From assembly GCA_023386835.1 (NCBI GenBank), contig JAEWIY010000152.1, positions 19,014 through 83,013 of the forward strand: a stretch of 64,000 nt of DNA, written 5' to 3'. The translations under genes were made by a program, and so were the position numbers. Under the pieces are notes generated by a model. It was not told the origin of the DNA, searched no databases, and worked only from the letters and a program-made list of their open reading frames with translations. The stretch comes from Verrucomicrobiota bacterium (lineage in GTDB: Bacteria; Verrucomicrobiota; Verrucomicrobiia; Opitutales; Opitutaceae). Positions 41,443 through 52,200 of the stretch are shown here, one piece after another; the stretch's first letter is position 1; each line of letters starts with the position of its first letter.

Positions 41443-42762
41443 ATGCGTTCGAGGCGACGATCCTTCCCGCTGCGTGCCTGGAGCCGGCGGCTTTTCCTGC
41501 TCGTTGCCGCACTCGCGCTGGCTGGTTGCGGCAGCGACGCTCCCAAACCCACGTCCTCACGCGCGCCGCGACAATCCACCATCGTCAACGATCTGACTTA
41601 CTTGCAATTCGAGCGGGTGGGGGAAGCCGCTGGCGATGCACCGCCGTGGATCGCCCACGTCAACGCGATCGACCTCGATCGGGACGGCCTGCTCGACATC
41701 GTCGCCTGCGATACCCGCAACAGCACCATCCAGTGGATACGCCAGGTCAGGCGGGGCGTGTTTCAGGAAGCCACGATCGCCCGCGGCATGCTGGTGCCGG
41801 TGCGGGTGGAACCGGCGGACATGGACGGTGATGGCGACACCGACCTGCTGGTCGCCAGCATGGGCGAAGTGTTTCCCAACAACGATCGCATCGGTACGGT
41901 GTTCATTCTGGAGAACGACGGCCGGCAGAACTTCACGCCGCACGCCGTGCTCGAGCATTCCACCCGCGTCACCGACGTGCGGGCCGCCGATCTGAACGGC
42001 GACGGCAAACTCGACCTGGCTCTCGCGCAGTTCGGATACGATCAGGGTGACGTGAGCTGGCTCGAGCGCGTCGGTCCGTGGGAGTTTCGTCGCCATGTCC
42101 TGCTGGAACTCTCGGGCGCGATCAACGTGGGCATCGCCGACTTCAACGGCGACGGGCTGCCGGACATCGTATCCAACATTTCACAACAATGGGAGGAGGT
42201 GCACCTGTTTGAGAATCGCGGCCGCGGCGAGTTCTCGCGGCGACGGCTTTGGGCGTCCGCCAATGAGGATTACGGCAGCAGCGGGATGAGCGTCGCCGAC
42301 CTCAATCAGGACGGCCGCCCTGACATCCTGTTCGCAAACGGGGACGGCTTTGGTCCGGCGGCGACGCCCGGGCCAAGACCCTGGCACGGCATCCAATGGC
42401 TCGAGAACCTGGGCAATGGAAATTTTCGGTATCAACGGATCGGCGACCTCATGGGCGCGTACAGCCCCATCGGAGTCGACCTCGACCGCGACGGCGCGAC
42501 CGATGTTGTCGCCGTTGCCGGTTACGCCGACTGGCAGAACAAGGACCGCGATGTGATTTCGCTCATGTGGTTTCGCAACAATGGCCGGATGAACTTCGAG
42601 CGCCGGGTGCTCTCGATGGTACCGAAGGATCAGATCACGCTCGCTGCGGGCGATTTCGCTGGGGACGGGAGCGTCGCCCTCGTCACCGGCGGGTTCTATG
42701 TTTATCCGCCCTATGAGAAAATGGAACGCATTCTCCTGTGGCGGAGACGCGCGCAGCCATGA
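41443..42762 (+). CDS. FG-GAP/VCBS repeat lipoprotein
   Basis: A 439-residue protein with a lipoprotein signal (LFLLVAALALAGCGSD; lipid-modified Cys at residue 29). The body is a row of FG-GAP/VCBS repeats with Ca-binding D-x-D-x-D loops: IDLDRDGLLDIVACD, ADMDGDGDTDLLVAS, ADLNGDGKLDLALAQ, ADFNGDGLPDIVSN, ADLNQDGRPDILFAN and VDLDRDGATDVVAVA. This gives a beta-propeller, probably on the periplasmic or outer face, for binding protein or glycan. The start at 41443 gives the best signal peptide; ATG 41395 is also in frame. Its stop overlaps the TPR gene start (ATGA), so the two act together. Confidence 0.75.
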   Translation: MRSRRRSFPLRAWSRRLFLLVAALALAGCGSDAPKPTSSRAPRQSTIVNDLTYLQFERVGEAAGDAPPWIAHVNAIDLDRDGLLDIVACDTRNSTIQWIRQVRRGVFQEATIARGMLVPVRVEPADMDGDGDTDLLVASMGEVFPNNDRIGTVFILENDGRQNFTPHAVLEHSTRVTDVRAADLNGDGKLDLALAQFGYDQGDVSWLERVGPWEFRRHVLLELSGAINVGIADFNGDGLPDIVSNISQQWEEVHLFENRGRGEFSRRRLWASANEDYGSSGMSVADLNQDGRPDILFANGDGFGPAATPGPRPWHGIQWLENLGNGNFRYQRIGDLMGAYSPIGVDLDRDGATDVVAVAGYADWQNKDRDVISLMWFRNNGRMNFERRVLSMVPKDQITLAAGDFAGDGSVALVTGGFYVYPPYEKMERILLWRRRAQP

Positions 42763-44198
42763 CAGCCGCCGCAAAGAAAACGCTTCGGTGGGGCGCCGCT
42801 GCCCTTGTGTTTGCGGGCGCGCTCGTGACGGGCCTGTGGTGGTGGCCGCAGGAGCGTGTCCGGAGTGAGGTTGCAGCGGCGATTCCTGAAGCGCCGGCGT
42901 TGGGCGACGGGCAGGAGCGGCTGGTCGACGCAATCGCAGCAGCGACTCGTCGCGCACTCGATCGCAGCACGGCAACCGAAGGTCTGGGTGAATTGGCGCG
43001 TTTGTACCATGCCAATGGCTACTTTCAGGAGGCATTGTCCGCGTACGAGACGCTCGAGCGCATCGAACCGGACGAGCCCCGCTGGCCGCACCTCGCGGCC
43101 TTGATCCTCGCGGGCTTTGGTGACTTCGATCCGGCGATGGAGCGCTGGGAGCGCGTCGTGGCGCTCGCACCGGACTACCTTCCCGCGCAGCTCCGTCTCG
43201 CCGAGGGTGCGTTGAAGTCCAATCAACCAGGGGAGGCGACGCAACGGTACCAGCAGATCCTCCAACACTGGCCCGACGAGCCGTACGCGTTGCTTGGCCT
43301 CGCCCGGCTGGATTTCGAACAAGGCAAGTGGGCGACGGCCCGGCCGCGGCTCGAGCAGGTCGTGCGACTGACCGACTACGCACTTGGCTACGATCTGATC
43401 GTTAACGTGTATGAGCGCCTGGGTCGCCAGAGGGACGCCGACGCCGTGCGGGCGAAGATGAAGGCCTCCGGTGCGTACCGCGATCCGCCGGACCCGTGGC
43501 TCGATGCATTGATTGATGTCTGCTTCGACCCGTACCGCATCGCGATTGCCGCTGGTGCTCGGAAGGATCCCGAGGAAGCGCGGCAACTTCTTCTCCGTGC
43601 GATCGCACTCGCGCCTGACGAGGTCGCCTACCGGTTGCAGCTCGTCACATTGTATACTGATGAGAAGAACTATAGCGCGGCGCTCGATGAGCTGGAGGAG
43701 ATGACGCGGCGCGCGCCGGAGTTCGCGGACGGTTGGGCCAGGTTGAGCGCGCTACGAAAAGGCTTGGGCGATGGGGATGGGGCAGCGCGGACGCTTCAGA
43801 TTGGGCTGAAGCATTGTCCCGACTCGCCAAGCCTCCGGCTCATGTGGGGCTCGCTGCTCCGCCAGGCCGGTCGCCTCGATGAGGCGCTGGTCGAGTTGTA
43901 CCGCTCGATCGAGCTGCGGCCGAACGAGGCCGCCGCCTACGTTGAGGCGGCACATGTGCACGTGGCCCGCGGCGAACTTGAGCGAGGCATCGAGTACCTG
44001 CATCGCGCGGTGGAGGCCGAGCCGGATAATCCCGGCGCGTTGATCTTTCTGGCGTTCCACGCGATCTCGACGGGCAACCAAGCAGAGGCAGATCGCTGGA
44101 TGTACCGCGTCTCGCAGCAACCGCGAGTCGAAACGGAGCCCGCCACCCGCCTCATTGCCGCCTACCGCGCCAAGTTCGGCCAGGACTTCGGCAAGTAG
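42759..44198 (+). CDS. Membrane-anchored TPR protein
   Basis: A 479-residue protein. Residues 8-29 form a single transmembrane anchor (WGAAALVFAGALVTGLWWW). The rest consists of tetratricopeptide repeats, for example LARLYHANGYFQEALSAYET, RLAEGALKSNQPGEATQRYQ, LLRQAGRLDEALVELYRSIE and EAAHVHVARGELERGIEYLH. It would hang in the periplasm as a scaffold. The two-base overlap with the FG-GAP lipoprotein suggests a stoichiometric pair; such FG-GAP plus TPR pairs are common near sugar loci of this bacterial group, but their job is not known. Confidence 0.75.
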   Translation: MTAAAKKTLRWGAAALVFAGALVTGLWWWPQERVRSEVAAAIPEAPALGDGQERLVDAIAAATRRALDRSTATEGLGELARLYHANGYFQEALSAYETLERIEPDEPRWPHLAALILAGFGDFDPAMERWERVVALAPDYLPAQLRLAEGALKSNQPGEATQRYQQILQHWPDEPYALLGLARLDFEQGKWATARPRLEQVVRLTDYALGYDLIVNVYERLGRQRDADAVRAKMKASGAYRDPPDPWLDALIDVCFDPYRIAIAAGARKDPEEARQLLLRAIALAPDEVAYRLQLVTLYTDEKNYSAALDELEEMTRRAPEFADGWARLSALRKGLGDGDGAARTLQIGLKHCPDSPSLRLMWGSLLRQAGRLDEALVELYRSIELRPNEAAAYVEAAHVHVARGELERGIEYLHRAVEAEPDNPGALIFLAFHAISTGNQAEADRWMYRVSQQPRVETEPATRLIAAYRAKFGQDFGK

Positions 44199-44217
44199 GG
44201 CCAGTCTCCGACTGGCC
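44199..44217. terminator. Hairpin directly after the TPR gene
   Basis: GGCCAGTC (44199-44206) and GACTGGCC (44210-44217) form a perfect eight-base stem with a three-base loop (TCC), beginning on the base after the TPR stop codon. There is no T-run. It could be a terminator or an interspersed repeat unit. Confidence 0.45.
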
Positions 44218-44245
44218 AAGTCCACTCGTCAACCGCTGCAGCCCG

Positions 44246-44278
44246 GGCAACTTGTCACTTATTACGTGACAAGTTGCC
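44246..44278. terminator. 13-bp perfect hairpin between convergent operons
   Basis: GGCAACTTGTCAC (44246-44258) and GTGACAAGTTGCC (44266-44278) pair over 13 bases with loop TTATTAC. It lies in the 114-base gap between the convergent TPR and LamG genes, so it could stop both transcripts. No T-run follows on either strand. Confidence 0.5.
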
Positions 44279-44312
44279 GGCCGCGTTCGCCGGCGGTGTC
44301 AGCTTGCGCAGA

Positions 44313-47300
44313 TCACTTCCTCGCCTTCGCGGATGCCAGAAGGTCCGCCGCCCAGACTTCCTGAAGCAGGAAGTAGAGGCGCGAGTAGTGGCGTTGCCGC
44401 CAGGCGTTTCGGGCGATGGCGACGTAGTCGGCACGTTCGAATTCGGCGCCACCTGCCGCGTCGGCGGCGGCGAGCAATGCGCGGTAGCGCGTTTCCAGGT
44501 CCTTCAGCCATGCCTCGCCGACGGTGACCTTTGCGCCGAGCACGCGCTGCGTCTTCGATGCGCTGACGAAGGTTTGCAGCGCGTACGGCTCCAGGCGCAG
44601 TTTCAGCGTATCAGCCACGTGGTGACGCCGGGCCTCGGCCGGCTCGGTCAGGACACCGGGCTCCGCAAGCGTAACGGTCGCGTCCACGGGCTCCGGCAGC
44701 GTGTTCAAAACGTAAAAATACCGGCGACCGTCGACGATCTGCTGGCGGATTCGCACAGGATCGACCGCGCCGGCGACGTCATCGAACTTGGTTGCGGGCA
44801 ACGCGGCGAAGGCGCGGGAGAACGGTTCGAGTTCCCGCTCCATGCCCAGCGTGCCGAGGACGTAGCCGCCCTTGATGACCTCGGTGGCGTCGACGTGGTG
44901 CAGCGCGAAGGCGTACGGCTCGAGGCTGTTGAAGCCGGACGGATTGAGGGTCGATGCGCGCCAGACCATCTCCTGCACGCCGATGTCGGTGAGGCCCTGG
45001 AGCGGCGCCTCCTTGCCGATCGCATCCTCCCAGTATCGATCGTGGATCGTGACGCGTACATTCGCGTGGTCCTTCAGCGGCGCCAGGACTTCCGGCGCGG
45101 TGAAGGCGCCGCGGCTGACACCAGGATGATCGGGCAGGTAGTCCGAGCGGCGCATCCAGCGGAAATCCGCGGGCACGACGGTCGGGTTGATCACGACGTT
45201 CGGGTGGTTTCGGAACAACTCGGGATCGATGCCCATCTCGCGCATCAGGTCGCGGCTGGACACGCGGAGGTAGTCGGCGAGGCGATGATTCACCGAAGGA
45301 TGGACGAAGACGTTGAGCTTCAACTTCAGGTCGGAGCGCGCCGCGGCGATCCGATCGGCCATGTCGGCGTAGTGGCGGTAGAGGACCTGGCAGCGCCAGT
45401 CGATCCACGCTTCCTTCGCATTATCCATGATCCACTCGTAGCTCTTCGTGAAGCGCTTTGGGTCCTCCGGCTTGTAGACGGGGATTGTAATGCCCGATTC
45501 CTGCTGGAAGCGGCGCAGGTTCGAGTCGTTGTAGCCGGAAGCAAGCGAACCGAACGAGTAGATCTTCGTCCGCGAGACCACCAACGCGATCGCGTCCAGC
45601 GCCGGCTGATCCGCGTAGCGCTCGAGCACCTCGTCAACGATGGCATTTACTGCCGACATGACGCGGGGGTCGGCCGGGTTGTAGTTTAGGTCGGAGCCGT
45701 GCCAGTAGCCGTACCAGAGTTTGCCGTCCTTGTTGACGTTGATGACGGTGTCGTGGTCGGCGTTGATTCGCGACCAGTCGGTGATCGCGTACGCATCGAG
45801 GCTTGGCAGCGTGTGGAGGTGCAGGCCCGCGGAGAAACGCATGCCCTGTTCGTCCAGGCGCTGCATCAGGTAGAGCGGGTAACCCGGAGGATGCGGCCGC
45901 AGTCCACCCTGGCCGCCGGTGATGTCAGGCTCGAAGGCCTCGACGCCCGTGTCGTAGAGCGGGCCGCCGTACCAGGCGAGTGGATACTCGAACTCGGTCT
46001 GGCCGAACACCTGCATGTAGTCCACCAGACGATCCGTCGCCTCGGTGAAGCCGTCGAGGTCGGTGCCCGTGCCGAAGCTGTGGAACAGAACCGGGTCCTC
46101 GTAGTAGATGCCCGTGCGGCGGGCCGGCACGCTGCCGGAGAACTCGCCCTTGCGCGTGCTGATCGGGAACTGATCAAGGCGCTTGATCGTGATTCCGGCG
46201 ACGGCGGCGGGCATGTCGTTCTCCCCGGTCATGAACGTGAACGCCTGCCGGCGGTCGCGCGGCCAGAACAGCACGCGGTGCTCGCGCATCGTGTTCGACA
46301 GCGGGAATTCCCCGCCGGTGATCACGCCACCGTGCACCTGGAAGTCGATGTCCTTGCCGAAATTCTGGAGCAGGATCTCCATCGAACGCGGCTTGTCGTC
46401 CGGGTAGGTGATAATGGCGACATGCGGTTCGTTCACATGCTCGATCTCGAACGCCATCGCGAACCGATCGTGCACCTTCGAGCCGGCTTCGCGGTATTCG
46501 CCGGCTGGGGACGTGACCACGCGTGTTCCGCCGAGGTCTGCGACCGGGTTCTGCTCGGTTGCGTCAATCTCCGTGAGCGCCGACAGACTCGCTGCCTGCG
46601 GATCCTCTGTTTGACGCGGCGCAATCAGTCGCACCGACGTTTCGGCGGACGTTTCGGAACCGTTCTCGAGGTACGTCAGACGCACACGATAGTCGCCTGC
46701 GGGTGCGGCAGGGAAGGGAATGTCGACGCGGGACGATCCGAGTCCGGGCAGCAACGTGTCCAGGAGCCGGCCTTCGCGCGACGCTGCGCTGATGGTGCTG
46801 CCGCCGGCTTCGATCTCGTAGCGCAGGTTGCTCAACGAAAGCGCGCGTTCGCCGGGATTGCGCAGAAGGACGCTGATGGACCCAGCGACGTCAGCTGGCA
46901 GGACCGGGTCCTGGAAGAGCACGTTCGCCGTCGCCGTGCGATGCGCACCGAAGGCGGCGCGCGCTTCGGCCGGAGTAAGCTCGCGATCGTAGATGCGCAC
47001 GTCGTCCAGCACGACGACAGGGGAGTCCGCGGAAGCATCGCCCGCCGAGCCGATCACGAACGTGTCATGTGCAACCGGTTCCCAAGCGCGCACCCAGGAA
47101 ATGCCAGCGGGCACTCCATCCACGTAGAACAATCCGCCCTTCTTGGAATTCCAGGTGATCGCGACGTGGTGCCATTCGTCTGGCTTCCAGTCCCCGAGAC
47201 CGTGGTAGTCGACGATTGAATTGCGCGAGTCGTTCAGGTTGAGCCGGATGAACCGACCCGGATACAACTCGACGTGCAGGCGCGAGTTGCCGGGTTCTTC

Positions 47301-47654
47301 CGGCGCCTGCTCGCTGAACAGCACCACCGGAGCGCGGCTGGCTTTGCCTTCGGGGGCCGGAAGTTTGATCCAAAACGAGAGGGTGCCCTCCGGTTTGTGA
47401 AGGTTGCCCTTTGTCTGGTAGGACAATGTCTGGCCGGGAGCGAAACGGGCAGCGTGCCCATCGATGCCTTCGACGCGATCCGGTCTCGACGAGCCACGCG
47501 AAGGCTGGGCTTCGCCCCGGGCATTCGCCGCGAAGCTCTCGTCGAAATTCAGGTGAAAGAGCGGCGCGCCCGCTTCAACGGGCTGTTCCGCTCCGGCGAT
47601 CGCGGGAGGAACCGCGATCAGGACCAGGGGGATCAGTTGGGTTACGATTCGCAT
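44313..47654 (-). CDS. Secreted LamG-domain putative glycoside-acting protein
   Basis: A 1113-residue exported protein with a signal peptide (IPLVLIAVPPAIAGAEQ). Residues 30-230 form a LamG/concanavalin-like jelly roll (EGTLSFWIKLPAPEG, DEWHHVAITWNSKKGGLFYV, VVVLDDVRIYDRELTPAEA). After strand-rich domains, residues 560-950 look like a TIM-barrel-type enzyme (FEYPLAWYGGPLYD, FSAGLHLHTLPSLDAY, ALDAIALVVSRTKIYSFGS, LKLNVFVHPSVNHRLADYLR). I do not know the family or the catalytic residues. It is the last gene of the - strand operon and presumably degrades the extracellular substrate. Confidence 0.55.
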   Translation of the reverse strand: MRIVTQLIPLVLIAVPPAIAGAEQPVEAGAPLFHLNFDESFAANARGEAQPSRGSSRPDRVEGIDGHAARFAPGQTLSYQTKGNLHKPEGTLSFWIKLPAPEGKASRAPVVLFSEQAPEEPGNSRLHVELYPGRFIRLNLNDSRNSIVDYHGLGDWKPDEWHHVAITWNSKKGGLFYVDGVPAGISWVRAWEPVAHDTFVIGSAGDASADSPVVVLDDVRIYDRELTPAEARAAFGAHRTATANVLFQDPVLPADVAGSISVLLRNPGERALSLSNLRYEIEAGGSTISAASREGRLLDTLLPGLGSSRVDIPFPAAPAGDYRVRLTYLENGSETSAETSVRLIAPRQTEDPQAASLSALTEIDATEQNPVADLGGTRVVTSPAGEYREAGSKVHDRFAMAFEIEHVNEPHVAIITYPDDKPRSMEILLQNFGKDIDFQVHGGVITGGEFPLSNTMREHRVLFWPRDRRQAFTFMTGENDMPAAVAGITIKRLDQFPISTRKGEFSGSVPARRTGIYYEDPVLFHSFGTGTDLDGFTEATDRLVDYMQVFGQTEFEYPLAWYGGPLYDTGVEAFEPDITGGQGGLRPHPPGYPLYLMQRLDEQGMRFSAGLHLHTLPSLDAYAITDWSRINADHDTVINVNKDGKLWYGYWHGSDLNYNPADPRVMSAVNAIVDEVLERYADQPALDAIALVVSRTKIYSFGSLASGYNDSNLRRFQQESGITIPVYKPEDPKRFTKSYEWIMDNAKEAWIDWRCQVLYRHYADMADRIAAARSDLKLKLNVFVHPSVNHRLADYLRVSSRDLMREMGIDPELFRNHPNVVINPTVVPADFRWMRRSDYLPDHPGVSRGAFTAPEVLAPLKDHANVRVTIHDRYWEDAIGKEAPLQGLTDIGVQEMVWRASTLNPSGFNSLEPYAFALHHVDATEVIKGGYVLGTLGMERELEPFSRAFAALPATKFDDVAGAVDPVRIRQQIVDGRRYFYVLNTLPEPVDATVTLAEPGVLTEPAEARRHHVADTLKLRLEPYALQTFVSASKTQRVLGAKVTVGEAWLKDLETRYRALLAAADAAGGAEFERADYVAIARNAWRQRHYSRLYFLLQEVWAADLLASAKARK

Positions 47655-47697
47655 GAAAAAAGAAGGGCAGGGATGTTTGAGGATTCATCGTCCGGCC

Positions 47698-49152
47698 CTA
47701 CTGGGCGGCCGCCTGACGACGAGCGTCGAGGGCTTGCCGGGTGGCGCGGGCGACGTCCTCGGTGATCGGATACAACCGGATGCAGATGATCGCCACGATC
47801 AGCGCCAGGGCGGGCACGAGGGCGAAGAGCACACGCATCCAGAAGATGGTTGATTCCGTCTGCGCACCTCCAAGCTTTTCGTCGAACCCCGTGGCGACCA
47901 GGGCGAAGCCGGAGAACATGAACGCGAGGCTCAGGCCGCTCTTGTTGATCCACGCGGAGACGGCGCCGACGGAGGCTTCGTTACGCACCCCCTGCAGCAG
48001 TTCGGCGTGATCCGTGACATCCGCCATCATGGAGGCGAGCAGGATCCAGAAGCCGCTCATGCCGATGCCCATCAGCACCATCGGGATGAACATCAGGTTC
48101 GGCATCTCGGGGTTGTAGCACCAGAGCTTCGTCACCGTGCCGGCGAGCGCGACGCCGAGGCAGCCGAAGAACGCGCGGCGTTTTCCCATCCGCGTCGCGG
48201 CCCAGGCGATGAACGGCGTCGCGACCATGCTGGCGACCTGGTAGGCCGTGGTGATGAACCCGTGCAGGATCGACGCGCGTTTCATGTCGCCGCCGTGCAC
48301 GTAGTAAATGTTCAAATACAATCCGAGGCTGTAGACGGTGAAGATGCCGAGCAGCGTCGCGAGGCCGGCGATCGAGAGCAGCAGCAGCGGCTTGTTCTTC
48401 AGCAGGCCCCAGACGTTGCGCATCAGCGGGACGCGTTGCTGGTGGCGGACGTGGACGTACTCCTTCTCCTTCGAAGACAACGCCGGCAGGATGCCGATGG
48501 TCATGATGATGACCATCAGCAGCGCGACCGTGTAGCGCGCCCCTTCGATCGTGTCCTCGAAACTGGGATGCTGCGTCAGCGCAAAGAGCCATGAAACGAG
48601 GATGCCTCCGATCGGCATGAGAAACGCCACCACCGCGGACACCCGCGTGCGTTCGTGGTAGTCGCGCGTCAGTTCGTACTGGAAGCCCTTCAACGGAACC
48701 GAGAACAGCGTGAATGCCGGAAAGAATAGCAGCATCGCGATGGCGAAATAGATGCTGTACGCCAACGGACTCCATCCACGCGGGAAGAAGAACATCGCCA
48801 GCAGGATCGGACCCGTGAGAAACGCTCCCGCGATGATCAGCGGCCGGCGCCGGCCCCACCGCGAGCGGAAGTTGTCTGAAAAGCTGCCGACCAAAGGATC
48901 AGTGACCGCATCGAGCAGCCGCCCCACCGCGAGGATGGCGCCGATCACCGCCGGATTCACGCCGAGGGCGATGTTGTACACCGGGTTGGCGAGCTGGTGA
49001 ATCGAGTTGCCCGTCATGTTGTCGACCAGGCTGCCTGCTCCGAAAGCGAGCTTTGTTCGCAACGGCACCTTCTCGTCCGGTGGAACCGGCGAGGTTTTGC
49101 CGGAAGAGGAGGCGGGGTTGTTCGGCACTTCAGCAGCGGGGGACGACGACAT
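47698..49152 (-). CDS. GPH/MelB-type sugar:cation symporter (first copy)
   Basis: A 484-residue membrane protein with about 12 transmembrane segments. GPH-family signatures are visible: TKLAFGAGSLVDNMTGN near residue 33, GRLLDAVTDPLVGSFSDNFR near 85 (the Asp-rich cation and sugar site after helix 2), SRWGRRRPLIIAGAFL near 105, and the DYHERTRVSAV loop near 170. It should import a glycoside or monosaccharide with Na+ or H+. It lies 43 bases before the LamG gene and 54 bases after the GH106-like gene on the same strand. The substrate cannot be told from sequence. Confidence 0.85.
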   Translation of the reverse strand: MSSSPAAEVPNNPASSSGKTSPVPPDEKVPLRTKLAFGAGSLVDNMTGNSIHQLANPVYNIALGVNPAVIGAILAVGRLLDAVTDPLVGSFSDNFRSRWGRRRPLIIAGAFLTGPILLAMFFFPRGWSPLAYSIYFAIAMLLFFPAFTLFSVPLKGFQYELTRDYHERTRVSAVVAFLMPIGGILVSWLFALTQHPSFEDTIEGARYTVALLMVIIMTIGILPALSSKEKEYVHVRHQQRVPLMRNVWGLLKNKPLLLLSIAGLATLLGIFTVYSLGLYLNIYYVHGGDMKRASILHGFITTAYQVASMVATPFIAWAATRMGKRRAFFGCLGVALAGTVTKLWCYNPEMPNLMFIPMVLMGIGMSGFWILLASMMADVTDHAELLQGVRNEASVGAVSAWINKSGLSLAFMFSGFALVATGFDEKLGGAQTESTIFWMRVLFALVPALALIVAIICIRLYPITEDVARATRQALDARRQAAAQ

Positions 49153-49206
49153 CGTTGATCGTTGGAAACGTGGATTTGAGCGGAGCCGGCCCGCTCGGGT
49201 TGTTCG

Positions 49207-52200
49207 TTATGCGGTCGTGACCGCGCGTGCCGCTGCAGGAGCCTGAAGGCGAGGCGCCACGAGCAGGCCCATCGGCCTGAGCTGGTATTCGTAAGCCCAA
49301 TACTTCCCACTGCTCCGCCAGGCGTCCGGCCCGAGCCATCGCAGGTTGTGATCCGTGTGGTGCAATGGCCCGAACGCGTTGTGTCGGTGCCCGAATACGG
49401 TGGCGTCCAGCCGTGTCTTGTTTTTGCGCCGGAGCGGGAGTTCGTAACGGAAAGGTGCGAAGGCCACCGGCCGCGGCGGTCCATCGTCGGCGACAACGGA
49501 AAGCAACGCTCCCTTGAACCCGGTGAAGTCGACGCCCGTGGCGACGCCGTCTCGCTCGTCGAGGGTGAAGTGGTAAGTGACGTTGCCCGTGTAGAAGGGC
49601 AGGCCCTGAGAGCTCCAATCGCCGAACGCCAGCAAACGCACGGGCTCGGTGATCGTGGCGTGACGTCCGGCGAGCCGGACGCCGAAGTCGCCGAGGATGT
49701 AGTTCCACTCGAGTTCGGTCTTCCGCGTGAAATCACATGCGAGCACGATCTCGTGTTCGCCCACATCGAGGGCGGGCAGACGCACGCGTTCGATCGCCTC
49801 GTCCACCCACCAGCCGTGCGCCCGCGTCGATACGCGGCGGCCGTCGACCATGAGGCTCCACGTCCCGCTTTCTTCGATCGCAAGCTCGGCGCCGCGTACG
49901 GGTTTCTCGACGCGGATGCGGTAGCGCAGCTCAACGCGACCAAGCACGGGCGCCGGTTCGGCGTCCGTCCACGGCTGTGCGACGTGTCCCTCGCGCTCCG
50001 GCAAGCCGCACAGGACCCGGATCCGGTTGTGAAGGCGGAGGATCTCCTCGCGCGGCTGCCAGTCGCCGCCATTCCAGCGCCATTCCGCCTGATCGAGGAG
50101 GAGCACGTTGGGTTCGCTCAACGTCACCCGCACCGGATCGCGCAATTCGCCGACGTCGCGCCAGCGTCGCGTGGTCCGCTGCCTGGCTTGGGTAACTCCT
50201 GCCCGTAACGTGAGCAGCACGTGACCGTGCGCCTCGAGATCGGTCGGGATCAGGGTGTGCCCGGTTTCCTGGCGCGCGAAGATCTCCTGTGTGCGACCGG
50301 ACAGCGTGTCGCGCGCAAACACCCGCCACTTGCCCCTGACACGAAGCGTCTGCCCCGGCGCGGCTTCGCGGCGGTTGAGATTGCACACGAACAGGTGACG
50401 CTCGGCGCCGTCGCGGCGGAGTTGATACAGAAGCTCGCGTTGTCGCAGTCCTTTCGCGTCCGTGCAGTCAACCGTCCGCCAGGGAGCAAGGCGTTCGACG
50501 AGTTCGCGTTCGTCCCAGTTGCAGCCGTGGGCGCGTTCCGCGAGCAGCGCGGCGCGACGTGACGGCTGCGCATCGACCAGCTCGGGCACGTGACCGGCAA
50601 ACAGCACGCAGCCTCCGGCATCGGCAAAACGCTCGAGCGCATCGAGCGTGCTGCCGCGAATCGTCCGCAAGCCCGGAACGACAACAACATCGTAGGCCAT
50701 CTTGCCGACCTTGAACCGCGGTCCGGGCGCCACTGCGGGATTCTGCTCCGGAAGCAGTCCTTCGCTGACGTAGTCGAAGTCGAGCAGGTTGCGCAGCAGC
50801 CACTGCGGGATTTGCTCGAATTGCCGCTCGAGCTGTTCGCGCTCGTCGCGCGTCTGCGCGAGTGGCCCGTAGCAGAGCCAGTAGGACTCGATGGGGTGCA
50901 GCACGCCGATGCGCACGTCGGCACGGCCACGGCTCAGCACGACGTTGAGGCGCGCAAAGTGATCCTCGATGAGTCGGTACTCCTGCCACCAGGGCGACTG
51001 GTAGTGGATCGACGCGGGATAATCGCGTTTCGCTTCGCCGGCCATCGAGAGCCACGCGAGATGCGGCACGCGCACGGTCACGCCGAGGGCAGCCTGCCAG
51101 TCGCCCTGGGCCTTGTGGCCGACAAAGTCGAAACCCCAGCCGGTGACGCCGTAGAGCTCGCTCATCACGCCGGGCCGGCCGTATTGGTGCGCGACGCTCT
51201 GGGCCTGTTTGAGCGTGTTGAGTTCGAGTTCGTCGCAGAGCAGGTCGACTCCGGGAATCTGGAAATGCGCGAGCGAACGCATCGCCTCTCCCGTTGCGCG
51301 CGTTTGCGTGCCGAGCGTCGGCTCCTCCATCATGTGGCCCGTGAGGTGCAGCCCGTGCTTTGCGCACCACCGTCCGAGAGTACCTGCGTAAGCCTCCGCA
51401 AAACGCTCCGTCACGTGTTCGTGATACCGATACCGCGCGAGCGAGGGTTTTCCGTCAGGCAGTTCCCAGAACACCTCGGGCAACGCGTCGAGGAGGTCGT
51501 CGCCGAAGCGAGCCTGAAATGTCTCGAAGAAGTCCGTCGTTGCAGGGATGACCCGATCGATGTGCTGCCCCGGTGCGTCGAACACGTCCTTGAAGAGGTG
51601 TTGCGGCTCGTCGGTGAAGATCGCAGGAATCGTACGGCCGAAGTGTTCGCCGACCGCTTCACGATAACGCTCGTGCGTGACTTCCGTGAATCGATCGATC
51701 GCCTCGCGGCTAAGCGTGTCGACGAATCCCTGGTGATTGTACCACGGCACGCCATCGACCGTTTCGAGGTAGGCGTACCAGACTTGTTCGCTTCGCGACC
51801 CGGACTCGTTGTCCCGGAGCCGGCGGTACTCGAGGCGATTCTCGGAATCCAAGCGCACCGCGTAACGCGCCAGCAAGGTGCCGTTCTCCAACCGTCCGGC
51901 GAGAGCGCAACTCCAGTTGGGTGTGGGGCGCACGGTGCCGTTGTACGGCGTCGGCGTGAAGAGGAGGTACTTCAGGCGGTGTTTGGGATCCTGGGTCACC
52001 CAACCGCCGCCGAAACCGGACGGCCAGCGGTCCTCGTCGTAGAGCCACGCGAGCATGTCGCGACGCTTCGCCTCCGCGGTGCAGGCGCGAATCTCCGCCA
52101 TGAACGCCTCACCGAGGTAGGGCGTCTGAAGGCCGGTGCGCGCGTGCAGGTGAAACCCGCCGAAGCCCATCCGCTCGAACTGCCCGATCTGTCGGAAAAG

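Noticed and set aside
44274..47219. Two + strand frames of 471 and 506 residues opposite the LamG gene
   Set aside because: Antisense shadow frames; translations are rich in Val/Arg/Asp with no motif.
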